A stretch of DNA of 64,000 nucleotides from Umezawaea tangerina (GTDB lineage Bacteria; Actinomycetota; Actinomycetes; Mycobacteriales; Pseudonocardiaceae), in NCBI RefSeq assembly GCF_003002815.1, contig NZ_PVTF01000006.1:558001-622000 (forward strand), written 5' to 3'. The notes beneath the pieces were generated by a model. It did no database searches and was not told the origin of the DNA. It worked only from the letters and a program-made list of their open reading frames with translations. Numbering within the stretch: the first letter of the stretch is position 1; each line of letters begins with the position of its first letter. Both the position numbers and the translations under genes were made by a program. This document shows, piece by piece, positions 17,008-25,016 of this stretch.

Positions 17008-18851
17008 CCACGACGCTGGCGCCGAGCGCGACTACCGTCGCCCCCGTGGAAGCGAAGCCCGACCCCACGCCGAGATGGGTGCGACCCGCGTTCTTCGCCC
17101 TGCTGGCGGGCACCGCGATCCTGTTCCTGTGGAACCTGTCCGCCTCCGGGTACGGCAACGGCTTCTACGCCGCCGCGACCCAGTCCGCCACGCAGAGCTG
17201 GAAGGCCTGGCTGTTCGGGTCGCTGGACTCGGGCAACGTGCTGACCGTCGACAAGCCCCCGGCGTTCCTGTGGGTCAGCGGGCTGTTCGCCCGGATCTTC
17301 GGCTTCTCCACCTGGACCGTGCTCGCACCGCAGGCGCTGGAGGGCGTCGCCGCCGTGGCCCTGCTGTACGCCACGGTGAAGCGCACCTCCGGCCCGGTCG
17401 CCGGTCTGCTGGCCGGTGTGGCGCTCGCGCTGACCCCGGTCGCGACGCTGGTGTTCCGGTTCAACCTGCCGGACGCGCTGCTGGTGCTGCTGATGATCGC
17501 CGCCGCGTACTGCGTGGTGCGGTCGCTGGAGAAGGCCAGCCCGTGGTGGCTCGCGCTCGCGGGGAGCGCCATCGGGTTCGCCTTCCTGGCCAAGATGGGC
17601 CAGGCGCTGCTGGTGCTGCCCGCGCTCGGCCTCGTCTACCTGGTCGCCGCGCCGACCGGGCTCGGCAAGCGGCTGCTGCACCTGCTCGGCGCGGCCGTCT
17701 CGATGACCGTGTCCGCGGGCTGGTTCATCGTGCTGGTCGAGCTGTGGCCCGCCGACTCCCGCCCCTACATCGGCGGGTCGACCAACGACAGCCTGTGGGA
17801 GCTCGCCGTCGGCTACAACGGCCTCGGCCGGTTGTTCGGCCAGGGTGGCGGCGGTGGCGGCGGCCTGGCCGGTGGCGGCAACACCGGGTTCGGCGGCGCG
17901 TCGGGGATCGGCCGGATGTTCGGGGCCAGCTTCGGCTCCGAGGTGTCCTGGCTGCTGCCCGCGGCGCTGGTCGGACTGGTCGCCGGGCTCTGGTTCACCC
18001 GCCGGGCGCCGCGCACCAGCGTCACCCGCGCCGCGCTGGTCCTGTGGGGCGGCTGGATGGTCGTCACCGCGCTGGTGTTCAGCTTCATGAGCGGCATCAT
18101 CCACCCGTACTACACCGTCGCACTGGCTCCGGGGATCGTCGGCACCGTCGCCATCGCCGGTCGTGAGCTGTGGCGGGGCCGGGCTCACACCCCCGCCCGC
18201 GCGACGCTGGCCGCGATGGTCGCGGTGACCGGGTTCTGGGCGTTCATCCTGCTCAACAGGGTGCCCACGTGGCTTCCGTTCGTGCGCTGGGTGATCGTGG
18301 TCGCCACCGTGGTGGTCGCCACCGCCGTCGCGTTGGGCGTGCCGCTGGCCCGCAAGGTCCTGCTCGCCGCGCTGCTCGCCGTCGGCCTGCTCGGCACCGT
18401 GTCCTACTCGCTGGCCACGGCCGCCACCTCGCACAGCGGCTCGATCCCGACCTCCGGTCCCGGCGCGTACGTCTCCGGCGGGTTCGGCGGCGGCATGGGC
18501 GGCCCCGGCGAGGAGTCCTCGACCGGCGGTGAGCTGACCAAGCTGCTCCAGGCCACCACCGGCACGTGGGCCGCCGCGACGGTCAGCTCGCAGAGCGCCG
18601 CGAGCCTGGAGCTCAGCTCCGGCAAGGCCGTCATCGGCATCGGCGGCTGGAGCGGCTCCGACCCGGCCCCGACGCTGGCCGAGTTCCAGCAGTACGTCGC
18701 CGACGGGCGGATCGGGTACTACGTGCCCGGCGGCCGTGGCGGCGGCGGGATGGGCGGCGGGGGCGGCGGCAACGAGATCGCCACCTGGGTCGCGGCCAAC
18801 TTCACCGCGATGACGGTCGACGGCACGACCGTCTACGACCTGAGCGAGTAG
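17004..18851 (+). CDS. Second GT39/PMT-like membrane glycosyltransferase
   Basis: 615 aa, same architecture as the enzyme encoded at 13865: N-terminal helix, GNGFYAAATQSATQSWKAWLFGSLDSGNVLTVDKPP acidic loop, LVFRFNLPDALL, FLAKMGQALLVLPAL, a poly-Gly loop near residue 275 and a C-terminal domain with PTLAEFQQYVADGRIGYYV. The ATG lies in an ATGA overlap with the GT2-GtrA gene, with GGAG nearby. It looks like a paralogue that diverged after duplication; the different loops suggest a different acceptor. A strong hairpin follows the stop. Confidence 0.9.
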   Translation: MTTTLAPSATTVAPVEAKPDPTPRWVRPAFFALLAGTAILFLWNLSASGYGNGFYAAATQSATQSWKAWLFGSLDSGNVLTVDKPPAFLWVSGLFARIFGFSTWTVLAPQALEGVAAVALLYATVKRTSGPVAGLLAGVALALTPVATLVFRFNLPDALLVLLMIAAAYCVVRSLEKASPWWLALAGSAIGFAFLAKMGQALLVLPALGLVYLVAAPTGLGKRLLHLLGAAVSMTVSAGWFIVLVELWPADSRPYIGGSTNDSLWELAVGYNGLGRLFGQGGGGGGGLAGGGNTGFGGASGIGRMFGASFGSEVSWLLPAALVGLVAGLWFTRRAPRTSVTRAALVLWGGWMVVTALVFSFMSGIIHPYYTVALAPGIVGTVAIAGRELWRGRAHTPARATLAAMVAVTGFWAFILLNRVPTWLPFVRWVIVVATVVVATAVALGVPLARKVLLAALLAVGLLGTVSYSLATAATSHSGSIPTSGPGAYVSGGFGGGMGGPGEESSTGGELTKLLQATTGTWAAATVSSQSAASLELSSGKAVIGIGGWSGSDPAPTLAEFQQYVADGRIGYYVPGGRGGGGMGGGGGGNEIATWVAANFTAMTVDGTTVYDLSE

Positions 18852-18860
18852 CCCCGTCGA

Positions 18861-18898
18861 AGGACGCGCGCGTGGCCACCGGGCCGCGCGCGCGTCCT
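18861..18898. terminator. GC-rich hairpin between convergent genes
   Basis: Stem aggacgcgcgcg (18861-18872) pairs with 18887-18898 and the loop is 14 bases. It lies 9 bases after the glycosyltransferase stop and abuts the end of the converging LacI gene, so it can serve both. Confidence 0.75.
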
Positions 18899-19920
18899 CA
18901 CGTCCGGGGACGGGTGGTGGAGGCGCGTTCGACCAGGTCGACGCCGATGGTGACGGCCTTGCGCGGTTGTTTGCCGGTCTCGATCGACCCGATCAGCATC
19001 CGCACGGCCGTGGCCGCCTTCTCGCCGATGTCCTGGGCGATCGTGGTGAGCTTGGGCGTGACGTAGGCGCACAGGTCGAGGTTGTCGAAGCCGATGACGG
19101 AGACGTCCTCGGGCACGGAGGCGCCGCTGTCGGCGATGCCCTCCATGATGCCGATCGCGAGTATGTCCGCGGTCGCGAACACCGCCGTGGCGCGCGGGTG
19201 GGCGGTGAGCAGTCGTAGGCCCACCTCCAGGCCGTCGGCGTGGGTCGTGTTGACCGTCTCGATCAGGTCGTCGTCCCAGGTCAGACCGGCGTCGGCGAAC
19301 GCGTCGAGGAAACCCTCGAACCGCTGGTGCACCACGCCGACGTCGGAGAACGAGGGCCCCGCGAACAGGATCCGGCGGTGGCCCAGCGCGATCAGGTGCT
19401 CGGCGGCCAGCTTGGCGCCCGCGAAGTCGTCGGCGCGGACGCCGGTGGTGATCCGGTTCTTCGAGTAGCTGTCGACGGCCAGCACCCGGACACCGCCGAT
19501 CGTGGCCTTGCTGATCCGGTCCAGCTCCTCGTCGAGGAACCCGAGCAGCACCGCGCCGTCCAGGCTCCACGACTGGAGGGCCTCGGTGACCTCGTCGGGG
19601 TGGGCGATGCCGCGCAGCAGCAGGTGGTAGCCGCGCTTGCGCAGCTCGCGCTCGATCTGGCCCGCGATGGCGACGTTGTGCGGGCTGATCATCATGCTGT
19701 CCTCGTCGGCCGCCGGGACCAGCAGCCCGATCAGCCGCGACGACTTGGCCGCGAGGCTGCGCGCGGACGCGCTCGGCACGTAGCCGCGCTCGGCCACGAT
19801 GCGCCGCACGCGCTCGATGGTCTCCGGCGAGACGCGCGCCTTGTTGCCGTTGACGACGTTGGAGACGGTCATCATGCTCACGCCCGCCTCGTCGGCGATG
19901 TCCCGCAGGGTGACCCGCAC
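18898..19920 (-). CDS. LacI-family transcriptional regulator
   Basis: 340 aa. The N-terminal HTH (TLRDIADEAGVSMMTVSNVVNG) and hinge (ASARSLAAKSS) are intact, and the periplasmic-binding-protein-like sugar domain covers residues 62-335 (VIGFDNLDLCAYVTPKLTTIAQD). The GTG start at 19920 is preceded by GAGGAG. It is divergent from the alpha-glucan operon, whose promoter carries a centred AGCGCT palindrome typical of LacI-family operators. It probably represses that operon until an alpha-glucoside binds. Confidence 0.93.
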   Translation of the reverse strand: MRVTLRDIADEAGVSMMTVSNVVNGNKARVSPETIERVRRIVAERGYVPSASARSLAAKSSRLIGLLVPAADEDSMMISPHNVAIAGQIERELRKRGYHLLLRGIAHPDEVTEALQSWSLDGAVLLGFLDEELDRISKATIGGVRVLAVDSYSKNRITTGVRADDFAGAKLAAEHLIALGHRRILFAGPSFSDVGVVHQRFEGFLDAFADAGLTWDDDLIETVNTTHADGLEVGLRLLTAHPRATAVFATADILAIGIMEGIADSGASVPEDVSVIGFDNLDLCAYVTPKLTTIAQDIGEKAATAVRMLIGSIETGKQPRKAVTIGVDLVERASTTRPRT

Positions 19921-19989
19921 CTGTCGAGCTCCTCTCGTCCTGGCACCCAGGATACGACTCCCGGTTCGCCGCGAAGACCGCTTCCACCG

Positions 19990-20019
19990 TTGACACGGTG
20001 CCGGGGGTCACACTACCGT
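19990..20019 (+). promoter_or_regulatory. Candidate promoter of the alpha-glucan operon
   Basis: TTGACA at 19990-19995 and TACCGT at 20014-20019, separated by 18 bases, match a housekeeping-type actinomycete promoter. The operator palindrome begins 6 bases downstream of the -10 box. Confidence 0.55.
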
Positions 20020-20024
20020 CCGAC

Positions 20025-20044
20025 TAGGTGGAGCGCTAAACCTA
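20025..20044. promoter_or_regulatory. LacI-family operator
   Basis: TAGGTGGAGCGCTAAACCTA is a 20-bp palindrome with a central AGCGCT and matching TAGGT/ACCTA ends. Its position over the expected transcription start fits direct repression by the divergent LacI protein. Confidence 0.65.
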
Positions 20045-20114
20045 ACCCGCGGATCCGGCGGCCGGAGCGTCCACAGTGGTTCGTCCACGACCAGTCGTCC
20101 AGGGATGGAGCTCC

Positions 20115-21770
20115 GTGAGCACCAGCACATCGACCTTTGTCCGCAACGCTTCCGGCGAGTCGACCGCGTGGTGGCGCACCGCGGTGATCTACCAGGTCTA
20201 CCCGCGCAGCTTCGCCGACGGCAACGGCGACGGCACCGGCGACCTCGCCGGGGTGCGGTCGCGGCTGCCCTACCTGAGCTCGCTCGGCGTCGACGCCATC
20301 TGGTTCACCCCCTGGTACTCCTCACCGCTGGCCGACGGCGGGTACGACGTCGCCGACTACCGGGCGATCGACCCGGCGTTCGGCACCCTGGAGGAGGCCG
20401 AGTCGCTGATCGCGGAGGCCGCCGCGCTGGGCATCCGCACGATCGTCGACATCGTGCCGAACCACGTGTCCGACCAGCACGAGTGGTTCCGCGCCGCACT
20501 GGCCGCCGAGCCGGGATCGCCCGAGCGGCAACGGTTCTGGTTCCGCGAGGGCCGGGGGCCCGACGGGTCGCAGCCGCCGACGGACTGGATCTCCAGCTTC
20601 TCCGGCGGCACCTGGACCCGGACGACGAACGGCGACGGCACGCCCGGCGAGTGGTACCTGCACCTGTTCGCCCCGCAGCAGCCCGACCTGAACTGGAACC
20701 ACCCGGACGTGCGGCGCGAGCACGAGGACGTGCTGCGGTTCTGGTTCGACCGCGGGGTCGCGGGCATCCGGATCGACTCGGCGACCATGCCGGTCAAGGA
20801 CGACAGCTTCCCGGTGCTCGTCGACGAGCGCGGTCCCGGCGGGCACCCGTTCGTCGACCGCGACGGGCTGCACGACATCTACCGCGGCTGGCGCGCGGTC
20901 GCGGACTCCTACGAGGAGCCGAGGATGCTCGTCGGCGAGATCTGGCTGGCCGACCACCGGCGGTTCGCCCGCTACCTGCGCCCCGACGAGATGCACACGG
21001 CGTTCAACTTCGACTTCATGATGCGCCCGTGGGACCCCGCGCAGCTGCGCGAGTCCATCCAGACCACTGTGGACGCCCACCGCCCGGTCGGCGCGGCGCC
21101 GACGTGGACGCTGTCCAACCACGACGTCACCCGGCCCGCGACCCGGTTCGGCCGCGAGGACAGCTCGTTCGGCTTCGCCGCGCGGCGGTTCGGCATCCCG
21201 ACCGACCTGGCCACCGGGCGGCGCCGGGCACGGGCCGCGGCCCTGCTGACCGGCGCGCTGCCGGGGTCCCTTTACCTGTACCAGGGCGACGAGCTCGGCC
21301 TGCCCGAGGTCGAGGACCTGCCGCGCGGCGCGCTCCAGGACCCGATGTACTTCCGGTCCGAGGGCGTCGACCCCGGTCGCGACGGCTGCCGCGTGCCGCT
21401 GCCGTGGACCGAGTCCGGACCGACCTTCGGGTTCGGTGACGGCACCGCGCCGTCGTGGCTCCCCCAGCCGGTGGGCTGGGGCGGCTACTCGGTGCAGGCG
21501 CAGGAGGCCGACCCCGGCTCGACGCTCTCGCTCTACCGCTCCATGCTCGCCCTCCGGCGGTCCGAGCCCGCGCTGCGCGGGGAGGACTTCGCCTGGGTCG
21601 ACTCCTCCGACGGGGTCGTCGCGTTCCGCCGCGGCGAGGACCTGCTGTGCCTGGTGAACCTGGGCCCGGCGGCCGTCGCACTGCCCCCGCACTCCTCAGT
21701 CCTGCTCACCAGTGACGGCCTGGTCGCCGGCACTCTCCCCACCGACACGGCCGTCTGGCTGCGCAGGTGA
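20115..21770 (+). CDS. Alpha-glucosidase, glycoside hydrolase family 13
   Basis: 551 aa cytoplasmic TIM-barrel enzyme. All GH13 signatures are present: VIYQVYPRSF, DIVPNH, GIRIDSA with nucleophile Asp221, LVGEIW with acid Glu275, and LSNHDV with Asp337. There is no signal peptide. The GTG start at 20115 follows GGATGGAG; upstream in-frame codons lack conservation-like sequence. As first gene of the operon it should hydrolyse imported alpha-glucosides to glucose. Alpha-1,4 versus alpha-1,3 preference cannot be read, though a GH87-like gene in the operon hints at nigero-oligosaccharides. Confidence 0.93.
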   Translation: MSTSTSTFVRNASGESTAWWRTAVIYQVYPRSFADGNGDGTGDLAGVRSRLPYLSSLGVDAIWFTPWYSSPLADGGYDVADYRAIDPAFGTLEEAESLIAEAAALGIRTIVDIVPNHVSDQHEWFRAALAAEPGSPERQRFWFREGRGPDGSQPPTDWISSFSGGTWTRTTNGDGTPGEWYLHLFAPQQPDLNWNHPDVRREHEDVLRFWFDRGVAGIRIDSATMPVKDDSFPVLVDERGPGGHPFVDRDGLHDIYRGWRAVADSYEEPRMLVGEIWLADHRRFARYLRPDEMHTAFNFDFMMRPWDPAQLRESIQTTVDAHRPVGAAPTWTLSNHDVTRPATRFGREDSSFGFAARRFGIPTDLATGRRRARAAALLTGALPGSLYLYQGDELGLPEVEDLPRGALQDPMYFRSEGVDPGRDGCRVPLPWTESGPTFGFGDGTAPSWLPQPVGWGGYSVQAQEADPGSTLSLYRSMLALRRSEPALRGEDFAWVDSSDGVVAFRRGEDLLCLVNLGPAAVALPPHSSVLLTSDGLVAGTLPTDTAVWLRR

Positions 21771-21790
21771 ACCACGCCCTTGGAGGGACG

Positions 21791-23158
21791 ATGAGGTCCT
21801 CGAAGTCCATCGCAGTTCTGGCGGTCGCCACCGCCACCGCCGCCGCGCTCGCCGCGTGCTCGGGTGGTGGCGGTGCCGAGAGCGCCGACGGCAGAACCCT
21901 GGTCAACGTCTCGCTCGACCCCGGACTGGAACAGGGGGCGATCGACGCGTTCAACACCCGCGTGTCCCAGTTCGAGGCGGCGAACCCGACCATCGACCTG
22001 GTGCCGCGCGAGTACAAGTGGGACGCCACGACGTTCACCACGCAGCTCGCGGGCGGCACGCTGCCCGACGTGTTCACCGTCCCGTTCACCGACGGGCGGG
22101 GGCTGATCGAGCGCAAGCAGATCGCCGACATCAGCGGGCAGGTCGCCGAGCTGCCCTACGCCAAGAGCTTCAACGAGAAGGTCGCGCAGGCCGGGTCGGC
22201 CGCGGACGGCAGGATGTGGGCGGTGCCGATCGCCGCGCACGGCCAGGCGCTGCACTACAACCGGACGCTGTTCACCCAGGCCGGTCTCGACCCGGACAAG
22301 CCGCCGACCACGTGGGAGGAGATCCGGTCGGCCGCCAAGCAGATCTCCGAGCGCACCGGCCAGGCCGGGTACGCGATGATGACGAGCGGCAACACCGGCG
22401 GCTGGATCGCCACCACGATGGACTACGCCTTCGGCGGCCGCACCGAGAAGCTCGACGGCGACAACGCCAAGTCCACTGTGGACACCCCGGAGATGGTCAA
22501 GGCGCTGCAGACCGTGCGGGCCATGCGGTGGGACGACAACAGCATGGGCTCCAACTTCCTGTACGAGTGGGGGACCATCAACCAGGACTTCGCCGCGGGC
22601 CGGATCGGGATGTACGTCTCCGGTGGCGGCAACTACGGCTCGCTGGTCGCGCAGAACGCGATGAAGGCCGACGACTACGGCGTCACGGCGCTCCCCCTGT
22701 CCGGTGGTGCGAACGCCGGTGTGCTCGGCGGCGGGACGCTGGCGGCGGTCAGCGCCAAGGCACCGGACAAGGTCAAGGCCGCGGCCGTGAAGTGGATCGA
22801 CTTCTACTACCTGGAGAAGCTCACGAACCAGGACGCCGCCGTGGCCGACGCGAAGTCCACCGCGGACTCCGGCCAGGCCGTCGGCTCGCCCGAGCTGCCG
22901 GTGTTCGACAAGGCGTCGTTCGACCAGCGGCTGGGTTGGATCCAGCAGTACGTCAACGTGCCGCTCAAGCAGATGGCTCCCTACACCGACAAGATGTTCG
23001 ACCAGCCGCTGGTCCCGGAGCCGACCCGCTCCACCCAGCAGGTGTACGCGCTGCTCGACCCGGTGGTGCAGTCCGTGCTGACCGACCGGAACGCCGACGT
23101 CACCGCGCTGCTGAACGGGGCGCAGACGCAGGCACAAGCCCTCCTGGACAAGAAGTGA
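21791..23158 (+). CDS. ABC transporter sugar-binding lipoprotein
   Basis: 455 aa. The signal peptide ends in the lipobox LAAC (about residue 25). The fold is that of family 1 extracellular solute-binding proteins: YKWDATTFTTQLAGGTLPDVF, WAVPIAAHGQALHYNRTLF, FAAGRIGMYVSGGGNYG. The ATG has GGAGGG five bases upstream. Its stop overlaps the first permease GTG (GTGA), tying it to the import system. The likely ligands are short alpha-glucans, from the flanking hydrolases. Confidence 0.93.
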   Translation: MRSSKSIAVLAVATATAAALAACSGGGGAESADGRTLVNVSLDPGLEQGAIDAFNTRVSQFEAANPTIDLVPREYKWDATTFTTQLAGGTLPDVFTVPFTDGRGLIERKQIADISGQVAELPYAKSFNEKVAQAGSAADGRMWAVPIAAHGQALHYNRTLFTQAGLDPDKPPTTWEEIRSAAKQISERTGQAGYAMMTSGNTGGWIATTMDYAFGGRTEKLDGDNAKSTVDTPEMVKALQTVRAMRWDDNSMGSNFLYEWGTINQDFAAGRIGMYVSGGGNYGSLVAQNAMKADDYGVTALPLSGGANAGVLGGGTLAAVSAKAPDKVKAAAVKWIDFYYLEKLTNQDAAVADAKSTADSGQAVGSPELPVFDKASFDQRLGWIQQYVNVPLKQMAPYTDKMFDQPLVPEPTRSTQQVYALLDPVVQSVLTDRNADVTALLNGAQTQAQALLDKK

Positions 23159-24132
23159 CGGCCCCACCCGTGGCGGATCGGGGGGTGCTGCCCGCCGCGG
23201 CTCCCCCGCCCGCCGCACCCGCGCGCCGCAGGACCCGGCGCTCGCCGGTCTCCTGGGTGCGCGGGGGCGGGCTGGGCACCCTGGTGTTCCTCCTGCCCAT
23301 GCTCGTCGTGTTCGGGCTGTTCTCCTGGTCGCCGATCGTCCAAGCGGTGGTGATGAGCTTCCAGGAGACGAACCTGGTCACCGCGCCGACCTTCGTCGGG
23401 CTGGACAACTTCCGGGCCGTGCTGGACGACCCGCTGCTGTGGACCGCGGTGAAGAACACGCTGTGGTTCGCCGTGCTGGCGCTGCTGCTGGGCTACCCGG
23501 TCCCGCTGCTCGCCGCGGTGCTGATGAGCGAGGTCCGCCGGTTCAAGGGCCTCTACAGCGCGCTGGCCTACCTGCCGGTGGTCATCCCGCCGGTGGTGGC
23601 CGTGCTGCTGTGGAAGTTCTTCTACGACGCCAGTCCCACCGGCGTGTTCAACACGGTGCTCGGCGCGGTCGGGATCGGTCCGGTGCCGTGGTTGCAGGAC
23701 GCCGGGACCGCGATGGTGTCGCTGGTGATCGAGGCGACCTGGGCCGCGGCGGGCGGCACGATCATCATCTACCTCGCCGCGCTGACCAGCGTCCCGCCGG
23801 AGCTGTACGAGGCGGCCGAGATCGACGGCGCCTCGGTGTGGGGCAAGGTCTGGCACGTGACGATCCCGCAGCTGCGGGGCGTCCTGCTGATCACGTTCAT
23901 CCTGCAGATCGTGGGCACGGCGCAGGTGTTCCTGGAGCCGTTCCTGTTCACCGGCGGCGGTCCGGCCAACGCCACCACCACCGTGCTGCTGCTCATCTAC
24001 GACTACGCCTTCGCCAACAGCCTCGGCGGCGACTACGGCTCGGCCACCGCGCTGAGCCTGATGCTCGCCGCGGTGCTGGCCGTCCTGTCCGCGATCTACT
24101 TCCGGCTGACCCGCTCCTGGAGCACCTCATGA
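23155..24132 (+). CDS. ABC sugar permease, MalF type
   Basis: 325 aa with six predicted helices after a Pro/Arg-rich N-terminus. The EAA loop EAAEIDGASVWGKVWHVTIPQL contacts the ATPase. The GTG start overlaps the binding-protein stop. It pairs with the next gene to form the membrane channel. Confidence 0.92.
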   Translation: MTAPPVADRGVLPAAAPPPAAPARRRTRRSPVSWVRGGGLGTLVFLLPMLVVFGLFSWSPIVQAVVMSFQETNLVTAPTFVGLDNFRAVLDDPLLWTAVKNTLWFAVLALLLGYPVPLLAAVLMSEVRRFKGLYSALAYLPVVIPPVVAVLLWKFFYDASPTGVFNTVLGAVGIGPVPWLQDAGTAMVSLVIEATWAAAGGTIIIYLAALTSVPPELYEAAEIDGASVWGKVWHVTIPQLRGVLLITFILQIVGTAQVFLEPFLFTGGGPANATTTVLLLIYDYAFANSLGGDYGSATALSLMLAAVLAVLSAIYFRLTRSWSTS

Positions 24133-24992
24133 GCGACCGCGGCGTGCTCTCGACGTTCGACTGGCGCAAGCCCCGGATCCGCGGCACCGCGGCCGTGGTG
24201 CACGCGATCCTGCTGGTGCTGCTGTTCATCGCCGGACTGGGCCCGATGCTGTGGCTGGCGAAGGCGGCGATCACGCCGACGCAGGACACCCTGCGCCACC
24301 CGCTCGCCCTGTGGCCCAACGGGGTCGACCTCGCGAACCTGGCGACGGCGTGGACGCGGGTGCAGATCGACAAGTACTTCCTCAACACGGTCTGGATCGC
24401 CGCCGGGTCCTGGTTCGCGCAGGTCCTCGTGGCCACCACGGCGGGGTTCGCCCTGTCGGTGCTGCGGCCCCGCTACCGCAAGGCGCTCAGCGGTGTCGTG
24501 CTCGCGACGCTGTTCGTGCCCGCGGTCGTGCTGCTGGTGCCGCTGTACCTGACCGTGGTCGACATGTCGATGGTGAACACGTTCTGGGCCGTGTGGCTGC
24601 CCGCGGGCGCGAACGCGTTCAACATCCTGCTGGTGCAGCGGTTCTTCGACAACCTGCCGCGCGAGGTCTTCGAGGCCGCGCGCGTCGACGGGGCCGGGCC
24701 GTTCCGGCTGTTCCGGTCCGTCGTGCTGCCGATGTCCCGGCCGATCCTCGGGGTGGTGTCGGTGTTCGCCGTCATCGCCGCGTGGAAGGACTTCCTCTGG
24801 CCCATGCTCGTCCTGCCCGACCCGGCCGTCCAGCCGCTGTCGGTGCGGCTGCCCGCGTTGCAGCGCTTCATCGAGCTCGACGTGTTCCTCGCCGCGCTCG
24901 CCATCTCCACGGTCATCCCCGTCGCCCTGTTCCTCGCCTTCCAGCGCCTCTTCCTCAACGGCGGCGCGCTGTCCGGTGCCGTGAAGGGCTGA
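24129..24992 (+). CDS. ABC sugar permease, MalG type
   Basis: 287 aa with six helices and EAA loop EAARVDGAGPFRLFRSVVLPMSRP. The ATG lies in an ATGA overlap with the MalF-type permease. No ATP-binding subunit is encoded in this window; in actinomycetes many such importers share a general ATPase such as MsiK, so that is the probable arrangement. Confidence 0.92.
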   Translation: MSDRGVLSTFDWRKPRIRGTAAVVHAILLVLLFIAGLGPMLWLAKAAITPTQDTLRHPLALWPNGVDLANLATAWTRVQIDKYFLNTVWIAAGSWFAQVLVATTAGFALSVLRPRYRKALSGVVLATLFVPAVVLLVPLYLTVVDMSMVNTFWAVWLPAGANAFNILLVQRFFDNLPREVFEAARVDGAGPFRLFRSVVLPMSRPILGVVSVFAVIAAWKDFLWPMLVLPDPAVQPLSVRLPALQRFIELDVFLAALAISTVIPVALFLAFQRLFLNGGALSGAVKG

Positions 24993-25016
24993 AACCACAA
25001 CGGAACGGAAGTCATC

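Noticed and set aside
24129-25016. Missing transporter ATPase gene
   Set aside because: Both strands around the permeases were checked and no Walker/ABC signature frame is present, so none was annotated.
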